From Candidatus Accumulibacter iunctus (lineage in GTDB: Bacteria; Pseudomonadota; Gammaproteobacteria; Burkholderiales; Rhodocyclaceae): DNA of 5,383 nucleotides. Made by a program: the position numbers and the translations under genes. The notes under the pieces were generated by a model that saw only the letters and a list, made by a program, of their open reading frames with translations, did no database searches and was not told the DNA's origin. How positions within the stretch are numbered: the first letter of the stretch is position 1; each line of letters begins with the position of its first letter. Positions 1 through 5,072 of this stretch are shown piece after piece. The stretch lies in the NCBI GenBank assembly GCA_002345025.1, contig DDUX01000026.1, positions 5,494-10,876 of the forward strand, read 5' to 3'.

Positions 1-1
1 G

Positions 2-25
2 TCGCTGACGCGACTTTCACGTTAA
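2..25 (+). CDS. Possible 3' end of an upstream gene (partial)
   Basis: One frame reads seven sense codons (SLTRLSR) and a TAA at 23-25, two bases before the cheB start codon. Tight spacing like this, with no visible Shine-Dalgarno in front of cheB, would fit translational coupling to a preceding chemotaxis gene such as cheD or cheR. Seven codons cannot identify a family, and the frame that continues directly into cheB is also open, so this is only a possibility. Confidence 0.22.
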   Translation, partial: SLTRLSR

Positions 26-27
26 GC

Positions 28-1134
28 ATGGCGAAGACGAGAACCCGGCTGCTGGTCGTCGACGACTCGGCAGTCGTTCGCCAGGCGATCGCGCAGGCGG
101 TTGCCCAGGCGGGCGATATCGAACTCGTCGCCACCGCTGCCGACCCGCTGTTCGCCATGGAGAAGATGCGCCGGAACTGGCCCGACGTCATCATCCTCGA
201 CATCGAGATGCCGCGCATGGACGGCCTCGCGTTCCTGCGCGCGCTGATGGCCGAGCGCCCGACGCCGGTGATCATCTGCTCGTCGCTGGCGGCCGCCGGC
301 AGCGCCATGCACGCGCAGGCGCTGGCGGCCGGCGCCTGCAGCGTCATCGGCAAGCCGAAGCTCGGGGTGAAGGCCTTTCTCGATGATTCGTCGGACGATA
401 TCGTCGCCGCCGTGCGCGCTGCTGCCCGTGCCAACGTCGGCCTGCTGCCGGGCACGTCCGCCGGCAGTGGCGCTCTGGCCGGTGCCGATCCATCGCTGGC
501 GGCGCGACAGTCGCTGCACACTGCCGACGTGATCCTCGCTGCCGGCACGGCGCCGATACTGAAGACGACTGACCGGGTAATCGCCATCGGCACCTCGACC
601 GGCGGCACGCAGGCGCTCGAGGCCGTGCTGACCAGCCTGCCGAAGACGGTGCCGGGAATCGTCGTCGTCCAGCACATGCCCGAGCGCTTCACGGCAATGT
701 TCGCCGAACGTCTCGATTCGCTGGCAGCGATCGAGGTGCGCGAGGCCCGTTCGAACGACCGCGTCCTGCCGGGCCGCGCGCTGATCGCTCCGGGCGGCAG
801 GCACCTGCTGCTCAAACGCAACGGCGCTCAATACCATGTCGAGGTCGTCGACGGTCCGCCGGTGAACCGCCACCGGCCCTCGGTCGACGTGCTCTTTCGT
901 TCGGTCGCCCGCTTCGCCGGCAGCAACGCCGTCGGTGTGATCATGACCGGCATGGGCGACGACGGCGCCCGCGGCCTGAAGGAGATGCGTGACGCCGGTG
1001 CGACGACGATCGCGCAGGACGAGGCTTCGTGCGTCGTCTTCGGCATGCCGCGGGAGGCAATCAAGTTGGGCGCCGTCGATCAGGTTCTGCCGCTGTCGCA
1101 GATCGCCCCGGCGCTGGTCGCGGCCGACCGCTGA
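28..1134 (+). CDS. cheB: Chemotaxis response regulator protein-glutamate methylesterase / glutamine deamidase CheB
   Basis: A cytoplasmic two-domain enzyme that removes methyl groups from receptor glutamates, and deamidates glutamines, when phosphorylated by CheA, so it supplies adaptation in chemotaxis. The 368-residue length is normal for CheB. Residues about 6-125 form a receiver domain with the acidic pair D12/D13, phospho-acceptor D58 (in VIILDIEMP), switch-region S85/S86 and conserved K109 (GKP). A linker of about 50 residues follows. The methylesterase domain spans about 182-362 and carries the expected triad: S190 in GTSTGG, H216 in VVQHMP and D312 in MTGMGDDG. All key residues are present, so the enzyme should be active. 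I chose the ATG at 28 because the receiver domain begins immediately after it. It lacks a clear ribosome binding site, so it may be coupled to an upstream gene. The HDOD gene follows after 40 nt, probably in the same transcript. CheB-type paralogues in chemosensory-like pathways that do not control flagella cannot be excluded. Confidence 0.95.
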   Translation: MAKTRTRLLVVDDSAVVRQAIAQAVAQAGDIELVATAADPLFAMEKMRRNWPDVIILDIEMPRMDGLAFLRALMAERPTPVIICSSLAAAGSAMHAQALAAGACSVIGKPKLGVKAFLDDSSDDIVAAVRAAARANVGLLPGTSAGSGALAGADPSLAARQSLHTADVILAAGTAPILKTTDRVIAIGTSTGGTQALEAVLTSLPKTVPGIVVVQHMPERFTAMFAERLDSLAAIEVREARSNDRVLPGRALIAPGGRHLLLKRNGAQYHVEVVDGPPVNRHRPSVDVLFRSVARFAGSNAVGVIMTGMGDDGARGLKEMRDAGATTIAQDEASCVVFGMPREAIKLGAVDQVLPLSQIAPALVAADR

Positions 1135-1163
1135 CCGCCCCCGCACCGACCAGCCAGGAGCCC

Positions 1164-1177
1164 GGAGGAGCAAAGTG
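1164..1177 (+). promoter_or_regulatory. Ribosome binding site deciding a GTG start for the HDOD gene
   Basis: GGAGGAG at 1164-1170 lies four bases before GTG at 1175-1177. The open frame extends upstream into cheB, and its first ATG is at 989, but that upstream part overlaps the CheB catalytic domain in another frame and shows no HDOD similarity. The strong Shine-Dalgarno therefore fixes the start at the GTG. Confidence 0.8.
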
Positions 1178-2008
1178 GAACGTTACGAAATCCTGAAGAA
1201 GATCGCCGCAGAAATCGAGCGCGGCGAGGTCAGCTTTCCGACCAGCGCCGTTGTCGCGCTGCAGCTCAAGCGCGCGCTCGACGATCCCGACTGCCCGCTC
1301 GACCGGGCCGCGCGGCTGGTGCAGGCGGAGCCGCTGCTCTCTGCCAAGGTCGTCGCCGTCGCCAACTCGACTGTCTGCAACCGGTCCGGCCGGCCGATCA
1401 CCGACGTGCGCACGGCGGTCCTGCGGCTTGGCTTTCGTTATCTGCGCGCGCTGGCCAGTGCCGTCGTCAGCCGGCAACTGGCGGCGCCGGCGACGGCCAG
1501 AGACCGCGAGTTGGCCGACCGGCTGTGGGCGCACAGCGCCCATGTCGCCGCGCTGGCGCACGTCCTCGCCCGCCGCGTGACCCGGCTCGACCCGGAGACG
1601 GCCCTGTTCGCCGGCATCGTCCACGAGGTCGGCGCCTTCTACCTGGTCTCGCGGACCGGCGACTATCCGGGGCTGCTCGATGAGGATTTTCCCACCTGGA
1701 GTGAAAGTGGCGAGGCCGAGGTCGGACGCGCGGTGCTCAAGGCTCTGGCAGTCCCGCAGCCGATCATCGACGCCATCGAGGTCTGCTGGCAGGGCTTTCT
1801 CGCGATGCCACCGACGACGCTCGGCGACACCCTGCTGCTGGCCGACGAACTGGCGCCGGTCGAAAGCCCGCTGCGCGACCTCGACGGCTGTCCGCGCGAA
1901 GGCATGGCGGCATCGATCGATCTGCTCGTCGGCGAGGAGACGCTGCTCGAGATCATGCGCGAGTCGGCGGAGGATGTCGCCTCGCTGACGGCGGCGCTGC
2001 AGTTGTAA
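1175..2008 (+). CDS. HDOD domain-containing signalling protein
   Basis: The product is 277 residues long, typical of stand-alone HDOD proteins. HDOD domains are catalytically degenerate relatives of HD phosphohydrolases, found in bacterial signalling and motility control, where they probably act as protein-interaction modules. The domain spans about residues 15-212. It begins with the family pattern around VSFPTSAVVALQL, then helices containing AEPLLSAKVVAVANS, the TDVRTAVLRLGFRYLRAL segment, and AHSAHVAALAHVLAR. The HD-like site reads H150-E151-V-G where a true HD protein has H-D, and no full metal-ligand set is visible, so hydrolase activity is unlikely. The C-terminal 65 residues form a helical tail. 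The gene lies 40 nt behind cheB, so a chemotaxis or motility role is a reasonable inference. The exact partner is unknown. The part encoding residues 160-277 is duplicated, in damaged form, about 2.5 kb downstream. Confidence 0.85.
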   Translation: MERYEILKKIAAEIERGEVSFPTSAVVALQLKRALDDPDCPLDRAARLVQAEPLLSAKVVAVANSTVCNRSGRPITDVRTAVLRLGFRYLRALASAVVSRQLAAPATARDRELADRLWAHSAHVAALAHVLARRVTRLDPETALFAGIVHEVGAFYLVSRTGDYPGLLDEDFPTWSESGEAEVGRAVLKALAVPQPIIDAIEVCWQGFLAMPPTTLGDTLLLADELAPVESPLRDLDGCPREGMAASIDLLVGEETLLEIMRESAEDVASLTAALQL

Positions 2009-2011
2009 GGC
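1652..2011 (+). repeat. Source copy of a direct repeat (HDOD 3' end) that recurs at 4160-4418
   Basis: By hand alignment, 1652-1698 matches 4160-4206 (45 of 47 bases) and 1800-2011 matches 4207-4418 (about 200 of 212). Within 1816-2000 only four bases differ. Bases 1699-1799 (101 nt) are absent from the downstream copy. Both copies are in the same orientation, and similarity ends within a few bases of the stop codons. The repeats bracket the nucleotidyltransferase/HEPN relic and the lipoprotein operon. Confidence 0.9.
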
Positions 2012-2031
2012 GCTCGCCCTGGCGCGACTGA

Positions 2032-2103
2032 CAGCAGGTTCCCGGCACGGTGTTGTTCGCGGTACGCACCGAAGGCCAGGTGCTGCATGACGCCCTCCAT
2101 TGA
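2032..2103 (+). pseudogene. C-terminal remnant of an MNT-type nucleotidyltransferase
   Basis: After a TGA at 2029-2031, a 23-codon frame ends at TGA 2101-2103 and reads VPGTVLFAVRTEGQVLHDAL near its end. This resembles the closing segment of minimal nucleotidyltransferases of MNT/HEPN toxin-antitoxin pairs, which often end with a G-x-VL-Y/H-D/E pattern. It overlaps the start of the HEPN ORF by 17 nt, and stop/start overlap is usual for such pairs. The catalytic GSxxxG...DxD part is missing because the sequence immediately upstream is the end of the HDOD gene. The short length makes the family call an inference, supported mainly by its position next to the HEPN start. Confidence 0.42.
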
Positions 2104-2419
2104 GGAAGCCCACCGGCTGCTGCGCCTTGCCGAGCGCGATCTGCAGACCTACCGCATCCTCGCCGCCCATCCGGATGCCTCTCTCGCCGCCGCGTGCTTC
2201 CATCCCCAGCAGAGCGTAGAGAAGGCGCTCACGGTCATGAGTGGTATCGCAATTCCTATCCTCTTCGCCCCGGCCAGAGAAAGCAAACACGTTCGCGGCA
2301 AGCGGGCGGCAGGTGCTGTGACTCGGGCAGCGGCAGCCTTACACAGTCAGTGCAGCGGACCATACGCCGCTGTGCGCGAAAAGGAAGCGCCGCTTGACGC
2401 GCGCGCGCATTGGTTGTGA
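2087..2419 (+). pseudogene. Truncated HEPN-domain protein (toxin-type remnant)
   Basis: The first 48 residues (to about 2230) match the HEPN opening: a helix with AHRLLRLAERDL, a second helix, then ACFHPQQSVEKAL, close to the family signature FHxQQAxEKALKA. Intact HEPN proteins run about 120-135 residues and continue with a helix bearing a polar R...H or R-x4-x-Y motif (often an RTHDL-like stretch), the presumed RNase site. Here the sequence after residue 48 becomes arginine/alanine-rich and unlike HEPN in any frame, although it stays open for 110 codons. The simplest reading is a gene cut by rearrangement near 2230, its tail being unrelated sequence that also holds the next promoter. With no RNase site it is probably inactive. 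The overlapping nucleotidyltransferase remnant upstream supports a former MNT/HEPN module. A short functional HEPN-like peptide is possible but less likely. Confidence 0.6.
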
Positions 2420-2423
2420 TACT
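2394..2423 (+). promoter_or_regulatory. Candidate sigma-70 promoter for the lipoprotein operon
   Basis: TTGACG (2394-2399) resembles a -35 box, 5 of 6 to consensus. After an 18-nt spacer comes GATACT (2418-2423), 4 of 6 for a -10 box, preceded by an extended -10 TG at 2415-2416. Transcription would begin near 2430, about 75 nt before the lipoprotein start codon. The element lies at the end of the decayed HEPN reading frame in a stretch less GC-rich than the flanking genes. Confidence 0.45.
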
Positions 2424-2438
2424 GTACGGACCAGAGTC

Positions 2439-2459
2439 CAGCCGCCTGTCGCGCGGCTG
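2439..2459 (+). promoter_or_regulatory. Leader hairpin between promoter and lipoprotein start
   Basis: CAGCCGC (2439-2445) pairs with GCGGCTG (2453-2459) around a 7-nt loop, and a TTT run follows at 2460-2462. It falls inside the predicted 5' untranslated leader, about 37 nt before the ribosome binding site, so it could stabilise the mRNA or act as a weak attenuator. The T run is too short for a confident terminator. Confidence 0.3.
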
Positions 2460-2505
2460 TTTGCATGTCCAGACGAGCGTTTCATCTCAACCACCAGGAG
2501 GGGCC

Positions 2506-3240
2506 ATGGCAGAGCAGGGAAGAGCACGACGGGCGGCGCGGGTCGCCGCAATCACCATCGCTGGCGGCGCGCTGATCGCCTGCGCGACACCCTACGGCGG
2601 CGCCCCGGTGGCGACCGACTTTCCCGCCAGCCAGCAGCCCAAGCTGCAGGCCGCGGCGCACTGGGCAACCATCGCCGACCGAAGCGCCGAAGCGCTCGTG
2701 CACTCGCTCGCCGCCGCCGTCTCCTGTCCCGACCCGGCCGCCCTATGCCCGCGCGTCTACGTCCGCCCGGCGGCGCAGCAGACCGTCTTCGCGCAGAACT
2801 TCCGCGCCGCCTTCATCACCGCCCTGGTGCGCCAGAAAGTCACCGTCGCCCACACCCCCGCCGCCGGCGCCATCGCCATCGACATCGACGTGCAGACCGT
2901 GCGGTTCTCAGCCGACCGGCCCAATGGGACCTTCATCCCCGCGAGTCTCGTCTATGCCGGCGCCTGGGCGGTCTACGGCCTCGCCGCCAACGCCTCCCCG
3001 GCCGCTGCTGGCCTCGCCGGCGCCGCCATGATCGGCGGCTACGACGCCTGGCGCTGGGCCAGCTCCGAAACCGCCGCCGGCCCGACGCCGCAAACCGAAG
3101 TCCTCGTCACCGTCTCTGCCAGCGACGCTACCCGCTACCTCGGCCGCGTCGCCGCGGTCTACTACGCCGCCGACAGCGACGCCCGGCTCTACACCGAGCA
3201 GCAGCCGCTCTTCAGCATCGCAGTTGGAGGCGACCGATGA
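2506..3240 (+). CDS. Unassigned outer-membrane-type lipoprotein encoded upstream of a FlgO-like protein
   Basis: A 244-residue product that I do not recognise as a named family. The ATG at 2506 is supported by AGGAGGGG at 2496-2503. The N-terminus has an arginine-rich n-region (residues 6-12), a hydrophobic core (about 13-25) and a lipobox L23-I-A-C26, so it should be exported and lipidated at C26. Residue 27 is alanine, not aspartate, so outer-membrane sorting is expected. The mature part has an alternating pattern, RVYVRPAAQQTVF then AAFITALVRQKVTV then AIAIDIDVQTVRFS, resembling small envelope lipoproteins built from helix and strand. A glycine/alanine-rich hydrophobic stretch at about 144-183 could be a membrane-embedded hairpin. 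The C-terminal part (about 197-240) has strand-like segments ending in RLYTEQQPLFSI. Its stop overlaps the next start (ATGA), so the two lipoproteins are translationally coupled and probably work together at the cell envelope. Confidence 0.75.
   Translation: MAEQGRARRAARVAAITIAGGALIACATPYGGAPVATDFPASQQPKLQAAAHWATIADRSAEALVHSLAAAVSCPDPAALCPRVYVRPAAQQTVFAQNFRAAFITALVRQKVTVAHTPAAGAIAIDIDVQTVRFSADRPNGTFIPASLVYAGAWAVYGLAANASPAAAGLAGAAMIGGYDAWRWASSETAAGPTPQTEVLVTVSASDATRYLGRVAAVYYAADSDARLYTEQQPLFSIAVGGDR
3226..3240 (+). promoter_or_regulatory. Translational coupling site (RBS plus ATGA overlap)
   Basis: GGAGG at 3226-3230 lies six bases before ATG 3237-3239. The preceding gene's TGA is 3238-3240, so stop and start share four bases. 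This decides the start of the FlgO-like gene: its frame is open upstream as far as 2394, but that part is only a shadow of the first lipoprotein gene. Confidence 0.8.
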
Positions 3241-3806
3241 GACCCCCCCGGCTCACCGTCCTCGCCGCACTCCTCGCCAGCCTCGCCGCCGCCGGCTGCG
3301 CCACCGACGCCGCCCGCCAGCCGGCGCCCGAGATCACCTACGCCCAGGCTGCCAACAGCGAGCTCGTCGCCACCAACTACCGCGCCGCCGATGCCCTCAT
3401 GGCGCAGTTCGGCGGCAACAGCAGCAGCGGCCCGCTGATCGTCGCCACCGTCGTCAACATCGACGCACTGGAACAATCCTCGACGCTGGGCCGCATGCTC
3501 TCCGAACAACTCTCGGCGCGCTTCTCGCAGCGCGGCTGGCAGATGGTCGAGCTCAAACTGCGCGGCTCCATCTACATGCGCCGCGGCGAAGGCGAACTCA
3601 TCCTCACGCGCGAGATCAGCGACATCGCCCGCAGCAACAAGGCGCAGGCGATCGTCCTTGGCAGCTACGCCATCGGCGCCGGCGCCGTCTACGTCAACCT
3701 AAAGATTGTCCAGCCCGTCAGCAACGCCGTCCTCGCCGCCTACGACTACGTCCTGCCGGCGAATCCCGAAGTCCGCAGCCTGCTCAGCCGCGGCACCGGC
3801 CGCTGA
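3237..3806 (+). CDS. flgO: FlgO-family outer membrane lipoprotein
   Basis: The product is 189 residues. In Vibrio cholerae FlgO is an outer membrane protein needed for flagellar stability and full motility, and the FlgO domain occurs widely in proteobacterial lipoproteins. The N-terminal signal (residues 1-20) ends in A18-A-G-C21, a lipobox with alanine where leucine is usual at -3, with C21 the expected lipidation site. The domain covers about 44-172 and shows the family pattern: NYRAADALMAQ, then PLIVATVVNIDALEQSSTLGRMLSEQLSARF, then W/Y-x-x-VELKLRGSIYMRRGEGELILTREI compressed into residues 101-127, then KAQAIVLGSYAIGAGAVYVNLKIV and VLAAYDY. The gene is coupled to the lipoprotein gene in front and followed by a strong hairpin, so the two form a short operon. 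Its position 2.1 kb from cheB fits a motility role, but a general envelope role is possible because FlgO homologues also occur away from flagellar loci. The symbol reflects family membership. Confidence 0.8.
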   Translation: MRPPRLTVLAALLASLAAAGCATDAARQPAPEITYAQAANSELVATNYRAADALMAQFGGNSSSGPLIVATVVNIDALEQSSTLGRMLSEQLSARFSQRGWQMVELKLRGSIYMRRGEGELILTREISDIARSNKAQAIVLGSYAIGAGAVYVNLKIVQPVSNAVLAAYDYVLPANPEVRSLLSRGTGR

Positions 3807-3849
3807 CCGGCGCAGCGCTCGGCACCATCGGCGCTCTGCGACATCGTTC

Positions 3850-3892
3850 CGCCGGCTCTCCTGCAGTGTCTGCCACTGCAGGAGAGCCGGCG
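3850..3892 (+). terminator. Perfect 19-bp hairpin behind the flgO-like gene
   Basis: Bases 3850-3868 pair without mismatch with 3874-3892 around a TCTGC loop. The arm core is CTCTCCTGCAGTG paired with CACTGCAGGAGAG. It lies 44 nt after the stop codon, where an operon-end terminator is expected. No T run follows on the + strand and no A run precedes it, so it is not a classical intrinsic terminator. It may protect the mRNA 3' end, terminate transcription by another route, or be a dispersed palindromic repeat element. Confidence 0.55.
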
Positions 3893-3982
3893 TCTCGGCC
3901 CAACCGGCACACAGTGGCACGACGCGAGGGATGCTCTGGCTCAAGACACGCATGTGCCGCCGCGGTTAGATCCCATCCCCCA

Positions 3983-4007
3983 TCGGGCGCGCGAGGAACG
4001 CGCCCGA
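3983..4007. repeat. 9-bp GC-rich inverted repeat
   Basis: TCGGGCGCG (3983-3991) and CGCGCCCGA (3999-4007) flank a CGAGGAA loop. It has no T run on either side. It could fold in RNA from either strand. With such GC content, chance occurrence is possible. Confidence 0.4.
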
Positions 4008-4138
4008 ACGCACACTGAAGCGCATCACGCCCGCCGCGACGCCCTCGCTTGCCGACAATGTCCGGCATGTCGTCGATCTTCCCCCTTCGCATCCCGCCCG
4101 TCCCCACCAGTCTTTCGCGTGGCCGCTCGCGTAACGGC

Positions 4139-4155
4139 CAGGCACTTTATGCCTG
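4139..4155. repeat. 6-bp hairpin next to the duplication junction
   Basis: CAGGCA (4139-4144) and TGCCTG (4150-4155) flank an AT-rich CTTTA loop. The arm ends four bases before the first base (4160) that matches the HDOD gene copy, so it marks the edge of the rearrangement. Confidence 0.4.
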
Positions 4156-4159
4156 CACC

Positions 4160-4415
4160 CGGACCGGCGACTATCCCGGGCTGCTCGATGAGGATTTTCC
4201 CGCCTGTCGTGATGCGGCCGAAGACGCTCGGCGACACCCTGCTGCTGGCCGACGAACTGGCGCTGGTCGAAAGCCCGCTGCGCGACCTTGACGGCTGTCC
4301 GCGCGAAGGCATGGCGGCATCGATCGATCTGCTCGTCGGCGAGGAGACGCTGCTCGATATCATGCGCGAGTCGGCGGAGGATGTCGCGTCGCTGACGGCG
4401 GCGCTGCGGTCCTGA
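4160..4415 (+). pseudogene. Truncated, internally deleted duplicate of the HDOD gene 3' end
   Basis: This fragment repeats the codons for residues 160-175 and 209-277 of the HDOD protein at 1175-2008. The first block reads RTGDYPGLLDEDFP in frame 2 and the second reads TLGDTLLLADELALVESPLRD in frame 3, because 101 bases between them are missing (33 codons plus 2 bases), which shifts the frame. No start codon or ribosome binding site precedes it, and the first 159 codons are absent. A TGA at 4413-4415 aligns with the TAA of the intact gene. In the core (4223-4407) four of 185 bases differ: two are silent, two change residues (P to L, E to D). The high identity suggests a recent duplication or gene conversion. 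A gene finder may report a long ORF ending at 4415, but its first two-thirds is not HDOD sequence. Confidence 0.88.
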
Positions 4416-4552
4416 GGCAGCCGCTGCGCCGGGCCCACTTCTGGCGACCGCCGCGCAGGGAACTGCTGATCCGTTCCGCCGGGGTCGACATACACATCGG
4501 CGTGCGTATCTTCGACCCATGCGCTGCACTTCCATGCGCAAGGCAGAGGGCG

Positions 4553-4747
4553 ATGAAACCGACACCTTTTACCAATACGCCGGATACTTCTGACGAAGCA
4601 GCGAAGCTCACCCCGGAGGCCTTCGACAAGGCTCGACTGCGCGTTGCCGGCAGGGACACCAGCCGCGCCGAGTGGCAGGCCGCGGTGCAAGCGGCTCTCG
4701 GCAAACCAAGCTCAAGGTCTTTCACGATTCACTGGAGCGGCTGCTGA
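4553..4747 (+). CDS. Small unassigned protein, probably frameshifted
   Basis: A 64-codon ORF starts at ATG 4553 behind GAGGG (4546-4550). I do not recognise the family. Residues 1-15 are polar and threonine/proline-rich. Residues 18-51 read like a compact helical unit (LTPEAFDKARLRVAGRDTSR then AEWQAAVQAALGK), faintly like the N-terminal part of small antitoxins, but that is a resemblance of style only. After K51 the frame gives SFTIHWSGC and stops. One base shift at the CC of 4706-4707 would instead continue KLKVFHDSLERLLTPAPPWE and run to a TGA at 4801-4803, a more protein-like tail. A single lost base (CCC to CC) would explain this, giving an original of about 83 residues. It may be a decayed gene or a short real product. 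Confidence 0.4.
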   Translation: MKPTPFTNTPDTSDEAAKLTPEAFDKARLRVAGRDTSRAEWQAAVQAALGKPSSRSFTIHWSGC

Positions 4748-4924
4748 CGCCCGCGCCGCCCTGGGAGTCGCCCGAGGCTGCGCGCTGCAGCGCACCGGGC
4801 TGACCGGCACAGGGACGAAAGCGGGTTCGAGCAGACGACATGCGACGGGTCGCAACGAACGTTCCAGCGCTCAGCGATGCCGTCGCGCGACCGCCGCCAC
4901 ACTGCCACACTGCGAGGACTGTTC

Positions 4925-4946
4925 CTGACCGCTGTCAGCGTATAAA
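4925..4946 (+). promoter_or_regulatory. -10-like box with adjacent inverted repeat
   Basis: TATAAA at 4941-4946 is 5 of 6 to the sigma-70 -10 consensus and stands out in GC-rich sequence. Two bases upstream ends a perfect short inverted repeat, CTGAC (4925-4929) and GTCAG (4934-4938), where a repressor could sit in the promoter spacer. No good -35 box is found 16-18 nt upstream, so activity would need an activator or the match is chance. Confidence 0.25.
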
Positions 4947-5045
4947 CTGCGCGTCGCTTCGCTCGCGCCCCACGCGCGGAAGGCCACCGCTATCTGGCCG
5001 ACTGCCGCTCGGGCAGGAGCAGGCGTTCGCTTGCATCGAACGTCG

Positions 5046-5072
5046 CGTAACCCGTAACCTTGCGTTGCCGTC
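5046..5072 (+). promoter_or_regulatory. Candidate ECF-type promoter with tandem CGTAACC repeats
   Basis: CGTAACC occurs twice in tandem (5046-5052 and 5053-5059). ECF sigma factors typically read a -35 element with an AAC core and a short -10 element such as CGTC, 16-17 nt apart. GTAACC at 5047-5052 is followed after 16 nt by CGTC (5069-5072). Transcription would begin about 20-25 nt before the sigma factor start codon. Self-regulation of ECF genes is common, so this may be an autoregulatory promoter. It rests on short motifs. Confidence 0.3.

Larger units (their letters stand above)
3893..4159. other. Non-coding stretch between the operon-end hairpin and the HDOD duplicate
   Basis: I find no convincing gene here on either strand: the open frames read as arginine/proline-rich low-complexity shadows with no ribosome binding site. 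It holds two smaller inverted repeats (3983-4007 and 4139-4155). No tRNA, CRISPR or insertion-sequence end is visible. Confidence 0.5.

Noticed and set aside
22..1173. 383-codon open frame on the minus strand opposite cheB
   Set aside because: It is the antisense shadow of cheB in GC-rich DNA: composition is arginine-rich and low in information, while the plus strand carries all CheB motifs.
1061..2290. 409-codon open frame on the minus strand opposite the HDOD gene
   Set aside because: The HDOD domain and strong ribosome binding site are on the plus strand. The antisense product is arginine/glutamine-rich with no recognisable domain.
2394..3236. N-terminal extension of the flgO frame, giving a 470-residue protein
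   Set aside because: The extra part is an arginine-rich shadow of the first lipoprotein gene. The lipoprotein signal peptide and RBS fix the start at 3237.
2012..4159. Transposon or insertion sequence between the HDOD repeats
   Set aside because: No transposase or integrase reading frame and no terminal inverted repeats are visible. The flanking repeats are gene fragments, not element ends.
3954..4415. 153-codon ORF ending in HDOD-like sequence
   Set aside because: Only its last 69 or so codons are HDOD-derived, the rest is non-coding sequence read by chance, and no RBS precedes the ATG.
3966..4690. Minus-strand ORFs of 199 and 221 codons opposite the HDOD duplicate
   Set aside because: They mirror the antisense frame of the intact HDOD gene, so they are copied shadows and not a conserved antisense gene.
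4553..4747. BrnA-type antitoxin identity for the small ORF
   Set aside because: The helical head is loosely similar in style, but no ribbon-helix-helix segment follows in either frame and no BrnT-like toxin gene is upstream, so I left it unnamed.
4896..4913. Tandem octamer GCCACACT as a CRISPR or VNTR seed
   Set aside because: Only two units without spacers. Too short to be more than a local slippage product.
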